The position numbers were made by a program, and so were the translations under genes. The notes below the pieces were generated by a model. It made no database searches. It was not told the origin of the DNA and saw only the letters and a list, made by a program, of their open reading frames with translations. From Parabacteroides sp. Marseille-P3160 (GTDB taxonomy: Bacteria; Bacteroidota; Bacteroidia; Bacteroidales; Tannerellaceae), in assembly GCF_900162725.1 (NCBI RefSeq), contig NZ_LT799418.1:1475754-1539245 (forward strand): DNA of 63,492 nucleotides, in the 5' to 3' direction. Positions 1 through 8,258 of the stretch are shown here, one piece after another; the stretch's first letter is position 1, and each line of letters starts with the position of its first letter.

Positions 1-135
1 AAAACCGCCATACTCAAAGTGAAATTGAATCCGAAAAAGTTAGAATCTTCATTGGATGCTTTGATTACCCTTGTATGTAATGACCCGAACGGTCCCGTTC
101 GTCAAATTAAAGTGACGGCGGAAAAAGAAAAATAA
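1..135 (+). CDS. C-terminal fragment of a DUF1573-like protein
   Basis: The first 44 codons of the window are open and end in TAA at 133-135, two bases before the meaB start. The fragment starts outside the window. It ends in a pattern of alternating hydrophobic residues with the segment VCNDPNGPVRQIKVTA. This resembles the last strands of the Ig-like DUF1573 domain of secreted Bacteroidales proteins, where an ND-P turn precedes a final I-V-A strand. The domain call is an inference from this short tail. The gene is probably co-transcribed with meaB because the spacing is only 2 bases. Confidence 0.5.
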   Translation, partial: KTAILKVKLNPKKLESSLDALITLVCNDPNGPVRQIKVTAEKEK

Positions 136-137
136 AG

Positions 138-1253
138 ATGGAATATCCGGAGAATGATGCCCAATATAAAGGATTGAGGGTGAATAAGGGGATCGGAAAT
201 GTTCCCACCGTTAATCCGTATTTCAAGCCGAAGGCGCGGCAGAAAACCTATTCGGCGGGAGAGTTTGTGGAGGCCATTCTGAAGGGAAATATCACGATGC
301 TCAGTCAGGCGGTTACTTTGGTTGAAAGTACACGGGAAGAACATCAGAACTTAGCTCAGGACATTATTGAAAAATGCCTGCCTTTTTCCGGGAAATCGGT
401 TCGTGTCGGTATCACCGGAGTTCCGGGAGCCGGCAAAAGTACCTCCATCGACGCCTTTGGAATGTACATCCTGAAACAAGGGCACCGGTTGGCAACCTTG
501 GCGATCGATCCGAGTAGTGAACGCACGAAGGGGAGCATTTTAGGTGATAAAACCCGTATGGAAGCCCTCTCCCGTGAGAAAAATGCATTTATCCGTCCTT
601 CTCCAGCCGCCGGTTCTTTAGGTGGCGTGGCGAGGAAAACCCGTGAGACGATTATCCTTTGCGAAGCCGCCGGCTTTGATACCGTTTTTGTCGAAACCGT
701 AGGCGTCGGGCAAAGCGAAACCGCCGTTCATTCAATGGTCGACTTCTTTTTGTTGATCCAGTTGGCCGGAACGGGTGACGAATTACAGGGTATCAAGCGG
801 GGAATCATGGAGATGGCGGATGGCGTTATTATCAATAAGGCGGACGGCGACAATATCGAAAAAGCCAAAATGGCTGCATCCCACTACCGGAACGCCTTGC
901 ATCTTTTCCCTCCTACCGCTTCCGGCTGGATTCCGAAAGTCCTGACTTATTCAGGCTATTACCAGATAGGGATCAAGGAAGTCTGGAATATGATCCTGGA
1001 ATATATTAAATTTACGAAAGACAACGGCTATTTCGAACAGAAACGGCGGGAACAGGCAAAATACCAGATGTATGAAAGCATCGAATATAGCCTCCGCCAT
1101 CAATTTTACCACCATCCGCTGGTGGAGAAGGAATTGCCTCTCATGGAGGCGCGCGTACTGAACAACGAAGTGAGTTCCTATATCGCTGCCCGCCGCATGA
1201 TGCAACTCTATTTAGGCCATCCCGAAAGAGAAAAGGATCATAGGGACGAATAA
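138..1253 (+). CDS. meaB: Methylmalonyl-CoA mutase-associated GTPase MeaB
   Basis: A G3E-family P-loop GTPase of 371 residues, the usual length for MeaB/ArgK. It protects and reactivates the cobalamin-dependent methylmalonyl-CoA mutase and gates cofactor delivery, in the succinate-propionate pathway used by Bacteroidales fermenters. The Walker A motif GVPGAGKST lies near residue 95. It is followed by DPSSERTKGSILGDKTRM, the switch region VETVGVGQSE near residue 193, and the guanine-specificity motif NKADGDN near residue 234. The C-terminal helical dimerisation arm is present. The protein is cytoplasmic and has no signal peptide. The mutase genes themselves are not in the window. The start at 138 lies 2 bases after the upstream stop, which suggests translational coupling. 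Confidence 0.95.
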   Translation: MEYPENDAQYKGLRVNKGIGNVPTVNPYFKPKARQKTYSAGEFVEAILKGNITMLSQAVTLVESTREEHQNLAQDIIEKCLPFSGKSVRVGITGVPGAGKSTSIDAFGMYILKQGHRLATLAIDPSSERTKGSILGDKTRMEALSREKNAFIRPSPAAGSLGGVARKTRETIILCEAAGFDTVFVETVGVGQSETAVHSMVDFFLLIQLAGTGDELQGIKRGIMEMADGVIINKADGDNIEKAKMAASHYRNALHLFPPTASGWIPKVLTYSGYYQIGIKEVWNMILEYIKFTKDNGYFEQKRREQAKYQMYESIEYSLRHQFYHHPLVEKELPLMEARVLNNEVSSYIAARRMMQLYLGHPEREKDHRDE

Positions 1254-1304
1254 AATATTCATCCCCAGATCCCTTATTATCCTATCTTATTACACTCCGT
1301 TTTC

Positions 1305-2285
1305 TTACATCGAAACGATGCGCAGGGTATTCAGCAGTTCCCTGTTGATCGGCTTGTCATTCTTGATTGCCTTAGAGAACGGCACATAGACTAATTGGTC
1401 GTTCTGGATCCCAATCATGACATTCCGCTGGTCGTCCAATAAGGCGTCGATTGCAGCGGCTCCCATCCGGGTGGCCAGGATACGGTCCTGGGCGGAAGGG
1501 GAACCTCCCCGTTGCAAGTGGCCGAGGATGGATACGCGGACGTCGAACTGCGGATATTCTTTCTTTACCCGTTCGGCAACGCCCATGGCACCTCCGGTAA
1601 TTTCACTTTCGGCAACCAGTACGATACTGCTGTTCTTGGATTTACGAAATCCGGTTTCTATCATATCCGACAGTTGGTCGGTTTCCATTGATATTTCGGG
1701 AATGATCGCCGCTTCGGCGCCGGAAGCAATCGCTCCGTTCAAGGCAAGGAACCCGGCATCCCGCCCCATTACCTCGATGAAGAACAGACGTTCGTGGGAG
1801 GAAGCTGTGTCACGAATCTTGTCGACGCATTCGATGATTGTGTTCAGCGCCGTATCATAACCGATGGTTACATCCGTGCCGAAAAGGTCGTTGTCAATAG
1901 TACCCGGCAGTCCTACGATCGGGAAATTAAATTCCTGGGCAAAGATCCGTGCGCCGGTCAGCGTTCCGTCTCCTCCGATTGCGACCAAGGCGTCGATCTT
2001 TTCGGCCTCCAAACGGTCATAAGCCACTTTTCGGCCTTCCGGAGTTTTGAATTCCATGCAACGGGCGGTTTTCAGGATCGTTCCGCCCCGCTGGATTATA
2101 TTACTAACGCTTTGACTGTTAAATGTTTCGACCTCTCCTGTGATTAGGCCTTTGTAGCCCCTATAGATACCCTTAACGGTCATACCGTTATAAATTGCAG
2201 AACGAGTGACTGCACGGATGGCAGCATTCATACCCGGAGCGTCTCCTCCAGATGTCAAAATACCAATACATTTAATTGCAGACAT
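1305..2285 (-). CDS. pfkA: ATP-dependent 6-phosphofructokinase
   Basis: A 326-residue enzyme of glycolysis that phosphorylates fructose 6-phosphate to fructose 1,6-bisphosphate. The N-terminus [18 protein letters not shown] is the phosphate-binding loop. GGDGTLTG and PGTIDND carry glycine at both positions that are Asp and Lys in pyrophosphate-dependent enzymes, so the ATP-dependent type is inferred. The catalytic TIDND and the substrate segment MGRDAGFLA are present. The length matches bacterial PfkA. The gene is followed on the minus strand by nothing else and is preceded by ispH 84 bases upstream. A TAnnTTTG element at 2311-2318 may give it its own promoter. Confidence 0.96.
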   Translation of the reverse strand: MSAIKCIGILTSGGDAPGMNAAIRAVTRSAIYNGMTVKGIYRGYKGLITGEVETFNSQSVSNIIQRGGTILKTARCMEFKTPEGRKVAYDRLEAEKIDALVAIGGDGTLTGARIFAQEFNFPIVGLPGTIDNDLFGTDVTIGYDTALNTIIECVDKIRDTASSHERLFFIEVMGRDAGFLALNGAIASGAEAAIIPEISMETDQLSDMIETGFRKSKNSSIVLVAESEITGGAMGVAERVKKEYPQFDVRVSILGHLQRGGSPSAQDRILATRMGAAAIDALLDDQRNVMIGIQNDQLVYVPFSKAIKNDKPINRELLNTLRIVSM

Positions 2286-2310
2286 ACCTATCTTTTTTAA
2301 AGATGAGTTG

Positions 2311-2318
2311 CAAATTTA
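2311..2318 (-). promoter_or_regulatory. Candidate -7 element upstream of pfkA
   Basis: On the minus strand this reads TAAATTTG, which fits the Bacteroidota -7 consensus TAnnTTTG, 26 bases before the pfkA start codon. No TTG is found at the expected -33 distance, so the call rests on the -7 element alone. Confidence 0.45.
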
Positions 2319-2369
2319 GCATTTTTTTGATTATAATCCTCTCCTTTTTTATTTCTTATGTAAATCTTA

Positions 2370-3236
2370 TCAAGGATTTAATTCTTTGATGCGGTTCGCT
2401 ACTTTTTCCATCAGCCATTTAGGAGTGGAGGTGGCTCCGCAGACCCCTACGCGCCGGATTCCCTGAGGAAGCGGCTCGGTTATCTCTTCCGGATCGGAGA
2501 TAAAAACAGTGTTTGGATTCCCTTTCCGGCACTCTTCGAATAGCACTTTCCCGTTGGAACTTTTCTTGCCCGCAACGAAATAAACCCAGTCGTGGTTGGC
2601 TGCGAACTCTTTGACATTCGGTACGCGGTTGACGACCTGGCGGCAGATGGTATCATAGGATTTGAAAACTGTCTGTGGAGCCTTCCGTCGCTCGATTTCA
2701 GCGACGATCTTGAGGAAACCGTCCAGGGGTTTGGTGGTTTGCGAAAAGAGAAAGATATCATGGTTGAAATCCAATTGATCCAAATCTTCCGCTTTCTCAA
2801 TTACAATGGCAGTCCCGTTGGTCTGTCCCACCAAACCGTTCACTTCTGCATGTCCCTTTTTACCATAGATCACCAGTTGGGACTCTTTGTCCTTAATCTC
2901 TTCATAACAACGATGGATCCGTTGTTGTAACCGTAGCACGACCGGACAGGTCGCGTCGATAATCGTAATATTGTTCTCCTTGGCCGCCAGGTAAGTGGAC
3001 GGCGGCTCGCCATGAGCCCGGAGCAAGACTTTCTTGTTTTTTAAAGATGAAAATTCTTCATGTTCGATTGTTTGAAGCCCTCGCTCTTCCAGGCGTTCGA
3101 CTTCCAGGCTGTTATGCACGATGTCGCCGAGGCAATACAAAGATTCCGAATCATTCAGTTCACGTTCGGCGCTTTTGATTGCATTGACGACCCCGAAGCA
3201 AAATCCGGAGCCCTTATCTATTTCTACTTCAATCAT
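2370..3236 (-). CDS. ispH: 4-hydroxy-3-methylbut-2-enyl diphosphate reductase
   Basis: IspH (LytB), 288 residues, catalyses the last step of the MEP pathway and makes IPP and DMAPP using a [4Fe-4S] cluster. The three cluster cysteines are visible in GFCFGVV near residue 13, DATCPVV near residue 97 and VCGATSTPKW near residue 267. The histidine motifs (RAHGEPP, KGHAEVNG) and the TTK segment of the family are also present. The start codon overlaps the end of cmk by 4 bases (ATGA arrangement), so the two are translationally coupled in a cmk-ispH unit. IspH supplies precursors for the polyprenyl synthase at 46810. Confidence 0.96.
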   Translation of the reverse strand: MIEVEIDKGSGFCFGVVNAIKSAERELNDSESLYCLGDIVHNSLEVERLEERGLQTIEHEEFSSLKNKKVLLRAHGEPPSTYLAAKENNITIIDATCPVVLRLQQRIHRCYEEIKDKESQLVIYGKKGHAEVNGLVGQTNGTAIVIEKAEDLDQLDFNHDIFLFSQTTKPLDGFLKIVAEIERRKAPQTVFKSYDTICRQVVNRVPNVKEFAANHDWVYFVAGKKSSNGKVLFEECRKGNPNTVFISDPEEITEPLPQGIRRVGVCGATSTPKWLMEKVANRIKELNP

Positions 3237-3931
3237 ACTTCTTTACAATTAGTTAAAACCTGTTGATATTGTTCGAACAACCAGGCGTTTTGTTCTTCCA
3301 GGCTGAGGTGCGTATTGTCGAGGATCCGTGCATCCCCGGCAGCTTTCAGCGGGCTGTCTGCCCGGGTCGTATCAATCCGGTCCCGGGTTCGGACATTTTC
3401 CAATATGGCTTCATAGGAAGCCTCTTCTCCTTTTTCTCTCATTTCGTCGACACGTCGTTGGGCACGGACTTCGGCCGAAGCCGTGACGAAAATCTTCAGT
3501 TCTGCATCCGGGAAGACCACCGTGCCGATGTCGCGTCCATCCATCACGATGCCCTTATCTTTTCCCATCGCCTGCTGGCGATCGACCAGGGCGCGGCGTA
3601 CGAAGGACAAGGCGGCCACCTGGCTGACCCACTTGGCTACCTCCAGACTGCGTATCTCTTGCTCCACATTTCTGCCGTTCACCCATGTTTCCGTCCGTCC
3701 GTTCTGCGGATTGACACGGAACGTAATTTCTATTTCATCCAGGCTTTGTTGTAGGCGTACGGCGTCGACTATCCCGTTCGCTATCCATCCTTTTTGGAGG
3801 GCGTACCAGGTGACCGCCCTGTACATGGCGCCGGTATCTATATAGGTATAACCTATCCTGCGAGCCAATTCCTTGGCCATCGTACTCTTTCCGCAGGAAG
3901 AATATCCGTCTATTGCAATAATCAGTTTCAT
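3233..3931 (-). CDS. cmk: Cytidylate kinase
   Basis: A 232-residue nucleoside monophosphate kinase that phosphorylates CMP and dCMP with ATP. The P-loop is GYSSCGKSTMAKELARR at residues 8-24. It is followed by the substrate segment YIDTGAMYRAVTW and, near residue 152, DGRDIGTVVFPDAELK. The length matches bacterial Cmk. It sits between porQ, whose stop is 3 bases upstream, and ispH, whose start overlaps it. The order porQ-cmk-ispH-pfkA therefore looks like one minus-strand transcription unit, with a possible extra promoter before pfkA. Confidence 0.95.
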   Translation of the reverse strand: MKLIIAIDGYSSCGKSTMAKELARRIGYTYIDTGAMYRAVTWYALQKGWIANGIVDAVRLQQSLDEIEITFRVNPQNGRTETWVNGRNVEQEIRSLEVAKWVSQVAALSFVRRALVDRQQAMGKDKGIVMDGRDIGTVVFPDAELKIFVTASAEVRAQRRVDEMREKGEEASYEAILENVRTRDRIDTTRADSPLKAAGDARILDNTHLSLEEQNAWLFEQYQQVLTNCKEV

Positions 3932-3934
3932 TTC

Positions 3935-4942
3935 TCAGGGTTTAAAATCATGTAGGGAGGTAGAAATCCCGACCATTAGCGAAAGGGCCGACGGATGGTA
4001 CCGGGCAACCGATGCGCTAACATCGAACTTGGACACTCTCAAGCCTGCTCCGATGGAGAAACCTCCCATGCCGTTTCCTCCCTCTGCCAGTTTCATGTCC
4101 ATATTCGTTTTCGGATTAAATCCGACTCCGATCCAAAAATTGTCGGAAGGTACTAAATCTACTCCTATAATAAAGTGCTTAAACAATCTTTTAGAAAAAT
4201 TCTCTTCTATCTCCTTCGGGCGATTATTGTCGTCGATATAATCGAATTTCCACCGGTTTAGGTACATGGCCGTCAAGGAAAAGCGGATGGGGGCGTGTTC
4301 CATCTTCTTGGTAATTCCCATCTGGATGTCCCAAGGCATTTTCTCCCGTTCTTCGTCATAGGCCGTCAGTTGGGCGCCGATATTTTTCAGGGTGAATCCG
4401 AAAGAGAAATTCTTTTCGGATTCATAATAACTCAGTCCTGCATCCACCCCCAATCCGATGGAGGTATAGTCTGCCAGCGAAGAATAGAGGAACTTCAGAG
4501 AAAGGCCGCCCCGCCAACGGTCGGATAGGTCGTAGGCATAAAAGCCGTTCAGGCTAATGTCTTTCATGGATACCTCTCCCAGGAAGACATGGTCCACCGT
4601 CACTTCCTTGATTGTACCGTAGTTAATAAAAGTAGCTCCGACTCCCCAAGCTCCCCGTTCCCCGGAAGCTTTTGTAAAGACGGCGCTTCCGATATGGATG
4701 TCTCCGAAATACTTCATATAGTTGACATTGATCATCTGATCCATCTCCCCGCCCAGCAAGGCCGGATTATGGAAAATCAGCGATGGGTCCGGCTCAACCA
4801 AAGCGACGGTATGGCCGCCCAGTGCATTGGCCCGCGAAGAAGTCGGGAAACGGAGGAAATTAAAGACTCCCTTACCATCCTGTGCTAAAACAACAACAGG
4901 AGATAAAAGAAACAGAAAAAGTATCCAATGTATATTTCTCAT
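3935..4942 (-). CDS. porQ: Type IX secretion system protein PorQ
   Basis: An outer-membrane beta-barrel of 335 residues in the PorV/PorQ (FadL-like) group. PorQ works with the PorU/PorV/PorZ attachment complex of the type IX secretion system. The ATG start at 4942 gives a signal peptide ending in VVLAQDGK. The mature protein opens with FNFLRFPTSSRANALGGHTVALVEPD, typical of PorV/PorQ, and continues with amphipathic strands. An in-frame TTG at 4966 would lengthen it by 8 residues. That TTG lies inside a -7 promoter element (4964-4971), so I reject it. The gene fits a window that also encodes a type IX client (37474-39822). Confidence 0.85.
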   Translation of the reverse strand: MRNIHWILFLFLLSPVVVLAQDGKGVFNFLRFPTSSRANALGGHTVALVEPDPSLIFHNPALLGGEMDQMINVNYMKYFGDIHIGSAVFTKASGERGAWGVGATFINYGTIKEVTVDHVFLGEVSMKDISLNGFYAYDLSDRWRGGLSLKFLYSSLADYTSIGLGVDAGLSYYESEKNFSFGFTLKNIGAQLTAYDEEREKMPWDIQMGITKKMEHAPIRFSLTAMYLNRWKFDYIDDNNRPKEIEENFSKRLFKHFIIGVDLVPSDNFWIGVGFNPKTNMDMKLAEGGNGMGGFSIGAGLRVSKFDVSASVARYHPSALSLMVGISTSLHDFKP

Positions 4943-4963
4943 ATTACTGCCCCAAAATAGGTT

Positions 4964-4971
4964 CAAAGATA
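4964..4971 (-). promoter_or_regulatory. Candidate -7 element of the porQ-cmk-ispH unit
   Basis: The minus strand reads TATCTTTG, an exact TAnnTTTG match, ending 21 bases before the ATG at 4942. A -33 TTG is not evident. The site decides the porQ start, because an upstream TTG codon would lie within the promoter. Confidence 0.55.
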
Positions 4972-5186
4972 CATCGATTCATCCGGAAATTCATTCGGTT
5001 GTACCTTATTAGTCCTTCCTTCATTCGATGTATGCTCGAACCGATATGTTATCAAAACGAAGAAAACGGGAAAAAGTTATACCAAGAATGATTTTTTCCT
5101 TGGATTTTCTTTTGGAAAGGTAGGATAAAATAAGCAAGCTTTATTCTAAATTCTAATTTCTGGGGATCCTCGTTAATTTGCTTTTA

Positions 5187-5250
5187 ACTCAAAACACGGA
5201 GAACATGATATGATATATTAACAACGTATCATGTTCTCCGTGTTTTGAGT
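5187..5250. terminator. Perfect 24-bp inverted repeat, probable bidirectional terminator
   Basis: The arms 5187-5210 and 5227-5250 are perfect reverse complements (24 of 24) around a 16-base loop. The repeat lies between the 3' end of the FAD oxidoreductase gene (minus strand, ends 5345) and the porQ promoter. It is long and A/C-rich, and has no clear T tract on either side, so it is not a textbook intrinsic terminator. It may stop transcripts entering the porQ unit. Apart from this hairpin and the porQ -7 element, I see nothing else in the 402-base gap 4943-5344. Confidence 0.6.
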
Positions 5251-5344
5251 AACTTCTTAAAAACAGTCTAGATAAGCATTTGGAGCCCTTCTAAGAAAGG
5301 TTTATAGTCGTTTCAGGCAGTAGCTTTACATTCAAAATATTTGT

Positions 5345-7159
5345 TTATTTAATTTTACTTTCCAGTTCTTTTAAATGATTTTTATACACATCTCTAGGCA
5401 GACAATTATATTTTTTACATAATGAAGCCGCAAGGCCTACCAGTTCTCCCATCATCCCTGTCGTTTCCTGTACACGGCTCGCTGATAGCACGATATGCGA
5501 TACACTGATATTACGGCCTGCCATAAATAGATTATCCACGTTTCTTGAGTACATACAGCGATAAGGGATGCGGAAAGGAGGTATTACTTGGTCGTCGCGT
5601 AGGTAACGGCGTGGGGTTCCCAAATCATTAAAATAATGTTTCATGGTAGAAATAAACTCTTCATTAGGAAAGAAGAAACTATTTTTTGGAGTAGGAAAAT
5701 GTTGATCGAGATTATAGGTACAAGTGACAAAGGCATCGTCGTATTTGATGTATTCTCCTTCGGAATCCTGTTGTTTGAGTATAATGTCGCCTATCAAACG
5801 TCGTGATTCGCGTTTGCCGGCTACATAAAAAACAGATTCCAGTTCACGATTAGCATAGCCTGATTTATCTTTACTCTTGTTTTTCAAGAAGGCCCAATTG
5901 CCGTAAATGGCACGGAACAAATAATCGCGAATAAACTCGGCTTCGTTCACTTGGTCGTAGCGAAAACCGGTCTCCCACCAATTGCTGCCACGGGTTACCT
6001 TTTCACAGGTTTCTTCGTTGAACTGTATAGCCCATTCACATTCGGGGAAAGAAGAAGGCTGCGTAGTCATTTTACTCCACCATGTTAATGAAGTTCCCAA
6101 TACGATATTATCAGGACGATCAGGAGCCAATGTTTCACGTGTTTCAGCTCGCATTTCACGTCCTACTCGATATTCGGCACCCGCAAGGAAACCCACATTT
6201 CCATCACCGGTACAATCGACAAAGACCGAAGCATAGAAAATCGTTTCCTTATTAGTTTCGATATGTTTAGCGGTAACAGATTTGATCCTATCTCCATCCT
6301 TTTCAAGGTTAAATACGTGCATGTTGGGGAAAAAGGTCAGATTTTTTTCCGATGTGATAATAGCATCAACTTTATCGGGTCTCTGATAAACATTTTTGAT
6401 TTCTTTGATAACATCACCTAATCTCGGATAGGGTTCCAAATTAAGTCCGCCGCTCGCTACTACCCGAACCTCTACACTGTTGTTACCTCCAGGTACAGGA
6501 CGGTTGTGAATTAAAGCGACCTTCAAGCCTTCACGGGCACCTTTTATCGCTGCACCCAGTCCTGCAGTACCGGCGCCCACCACCACCATATCGTAGGTAC
6601 CGCCATTTTCAGGTTTATCCGGTAATCCCAATAATTTCTTACGGAACTTATACATCTTATCGCCTTCATTGGGTATATCGACGTCTTTGTTCTGTGAAAA
6701 GAGTATAGCATCGCAACGGCCATTGAACCCTGTCAGGTCATGCAGGGCTACCCTATTTTCTTTTCCTTTGATGTCAATACTTCCGGCGTATTCCCAATCC
6801 CATTGATCACCCACCCCTAATTCGTTGGATAACTTAATGCCGTTCACGGAAAGTTGGAAACGTCCGGGTTTTTCATTGGTTTTCCACGGGGCGCACCAAT
6901 TCCATGTCCGGACATAGACGTGCCATTTCCCTTTTTTAGGAATAGAGACTTGGGTTGAGGCATCTGCAACGGGTTTTCCCAGACCGTGAGCCATCAGGAA
7001 AGGGGATCCCATTTGATCCATAAATTGTTGGTCAAGAACCCAGCCCCCACGTTCGGTAAAGCTTTCGGCTTCAACTAAGATCATACTGTTTTTTTGAGAA
7101 AAAGAAACGGATATGAAAAAAGTATATATCCAGAATGTTAATAGAATTTTTCCTTTCAT
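5345..7159 (-). CDS. Secreted FAD-dependent oxidoreductase with an N-terminal beta-rich domain
   Basis: Product of 604 residues from the ATG at 7159, chosen because it starts a signal peptide (FWIYTFFISVSFSQKNS). Longer in-frame starts would run into the preceding gene. Residues about 30-160 form a beta-rich, possibly carbohydrate-binding domain with EAESF and WNWCAPW segments. From about residue 180 comes a Rossmann FAD domain with VVGAGTAGLGAAIKGAREG, then VPGGNNSVEVR and VDCTGDGNVGFLAG. This fits the FAD_oxidored (PF12831-like) group. The C-terminus contains PYRCMYSRNVDNLFMAGRNI, the conserved flavin-binding end of this fold. It is the only enzyme in this Sus-like locus and ends the minus-strand operon. 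The substrate is unknown; oxidation of a sugar or glycoside outside the cytoplasm is inference. Confidence 0.8.
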   Translation of the reverse strand: MKGKILLTFWIYTFFISVSFSQKNSMILVEAESFTERGGWVLDQQFMDQMGSPFLMAHGLGKPVADASTQVSIPKKGKWHVYVRTWNWCAPWKTNEKPGRFQLSVNGIKLSNELGVGDQWDWEYAGSIDIKGKENRVALHDLTGFNGRCDAILFSQNKDVDIPNEGDKMYKFRKKLLGLPDKPENGGTYDMVVVGAGTAGLGAAIKGAREGLKVALIHNRPVPGGNNSVEVRVVASGGLNLEPYPRLGDVIKEIKNVYQRPDKVDAIITSEKNLTFFPNMHVFNLEKDGDRIKSVTAKHIETNKETIFYASVFVDCTGDGNVGFLAGAEYRVGREMRAETRETLAPDRPDNIVLGTSLTWWSKMTTQPSSFPECEWAIQFNEETCEKVTRGSNWWETGFRYDQVNEAEFIRDYLFRAIYGNWAFLKNKSKDKSGYANRELESVFYVAGKRESRRLIGDIILKQQDSEGEYIKYDDAFVTCTYNLDQHFPTPKNSFFFPNEEFISTMKHYFNDLGTPRRYLRDDQVIPPFRIPYRCMYSRNVDNLFMAGRNISVSHIVLSASRVQETTGMMGELVGLAASLCKKYNCLPRDVYKNHLKELESKIK

Positions 7160-7274
7160 AAGATTCTTTTTTATATTATGCTTGGTGATTGATCGTACTA
7201 AAATCGGATGTTTGAAGTTGTAATTCTTTGAATAAAGGGTATTAACAGACATTGCCCTTATGCTCATCAGTTGT

Positions 7275-8234
7275 TTATTCGTAATTTGCAGGGTTTTCAT
7301 CTTGCCATTCGTTGACCCCATCCCTGATCCTATTGCGGAAAGTCAATGTATCAGTTGCATAGGATGTCGTCCCGTCGCCATTATCATATTTGTATTTCAG
7401 ATAGAGCTTTCTATCCTGAAGTAATTTTGCCCGGTTGAACTTACTTTCGCCATCCGGTAAAACTTCAATGTTTGAATCATCCGCCTTACTTATCAGGATA
7501 TTGTCTCCGTCTAATGTGATCTTAAACGAACCGGCACTGTCACTGATTCTGTTAGTGATTAAAGAGTGTGGAGCTACTGTTTGCAGCTTCATGACCTTGG
7601 ACTCTGGCGAAGGAATAGCCGTATAATATTTAATTGTTTCTACTACATTCCCGGAGGCATCTTTCACCACCGTCTCACCCCCATGCCAATAGTTTCCAAA
7701 CAACATGTTCTCATAGCGTAACCCGATGACTGAATATCTTTTAGAAGAAAGTATCGAATCGGTATCAGCATCGGTAATATAAAAAGGAAGCGCATAATTG
7801 GCAACTAACGTTTTAGTATCTGCCAGAAATTTAACAGAATCTGCTTTGACAGTAATTACTCCTTTATGGTCTCCTGCCTTGATAATCATCTTGCTATTAT
7901 CACTTAATGTAAAATAATCGGCAGGTAAAGGCAATAATTCCGAAACAGACGATACATAGTCTTTTATATGGCTTACTCCTCCCTTCATGGTGGTAAGGAT
8001 TTCATCCGTGAGCAAATTATTGTCAAGAACAAAATCAACTTCACGGTTGAATGTATTTTCTCTGACTCCACCCAAAGCGACACCGACTTTTATCTGCATT
8101 CCTTCGCCGACCACAAAGGTCCGGACATTTGTCTGTTGTGTAAAGTAGACAGCATTGTAATCGTAATCTTCAATATAGTCGTCATAACAAGAGACCAATA
8201 TGCTCAGAGCGAGCAGGAAATATATTTTTTTCAT
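7275..8234 (-). CDS. DUF1735-type surface lipoprotein
   Basis: Product of 319 residues. It begins with a lipoprotein signal (LALSILVSCYDDYIED, lipobox cysteine at residue 16) followed by acidic residues, which favours export to the cell surface. The segment YNAVYFTQQTNVRTFVVGEG resembles the N-terminal DUF1735 domain that sits next to SusD in many Bacteroidota loci. The C-terminal half is beta-rich and ends in a strand with YKYDNGDGTTSYATDTLTFR. Such proteins act as surface glycan-binding partners of SusC/SusD. That role is inferred here from position, 24 bases after susD. The family call is from pattern only. Confidence 0.65.
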   Translation of the reverse strand: MKKIYFLLALSILVSCYDDYIEDYDYNAVYFTQQTNVRTFVVGEGMQIKVGVALGGVRENTFNREVDFVLDNNLLTDEILTTMKGGVSHIKDYVSSVSELLPLPADYFTLSDNSKMIIKAGDHKGVITVKADSVKFLADTKTLVANYALPFYITDADTDSILSSKRYSVIGLRYENMLFGNYWHGGETVVKDASGNVVETIKYYTAIPSPESKVMKLQTVAPHSLITNRISDSAGSFKITLDGDNILISKADDSNIEVLPDGESKFNRAKLLQDRKLYLKYKYDNGDGTTSYATDTLTFRNRIRDGVNEWQDENPANYE

Positions 8235-8258
8235 GATTAAAAAAATTATAATTAATAC

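Noticed and set aside
5187-5250. Integron attC-like site
   Set aside because: The hairpin is perfect with no unpaired bulges or conserved core sites, and there is no integrase or cassette.
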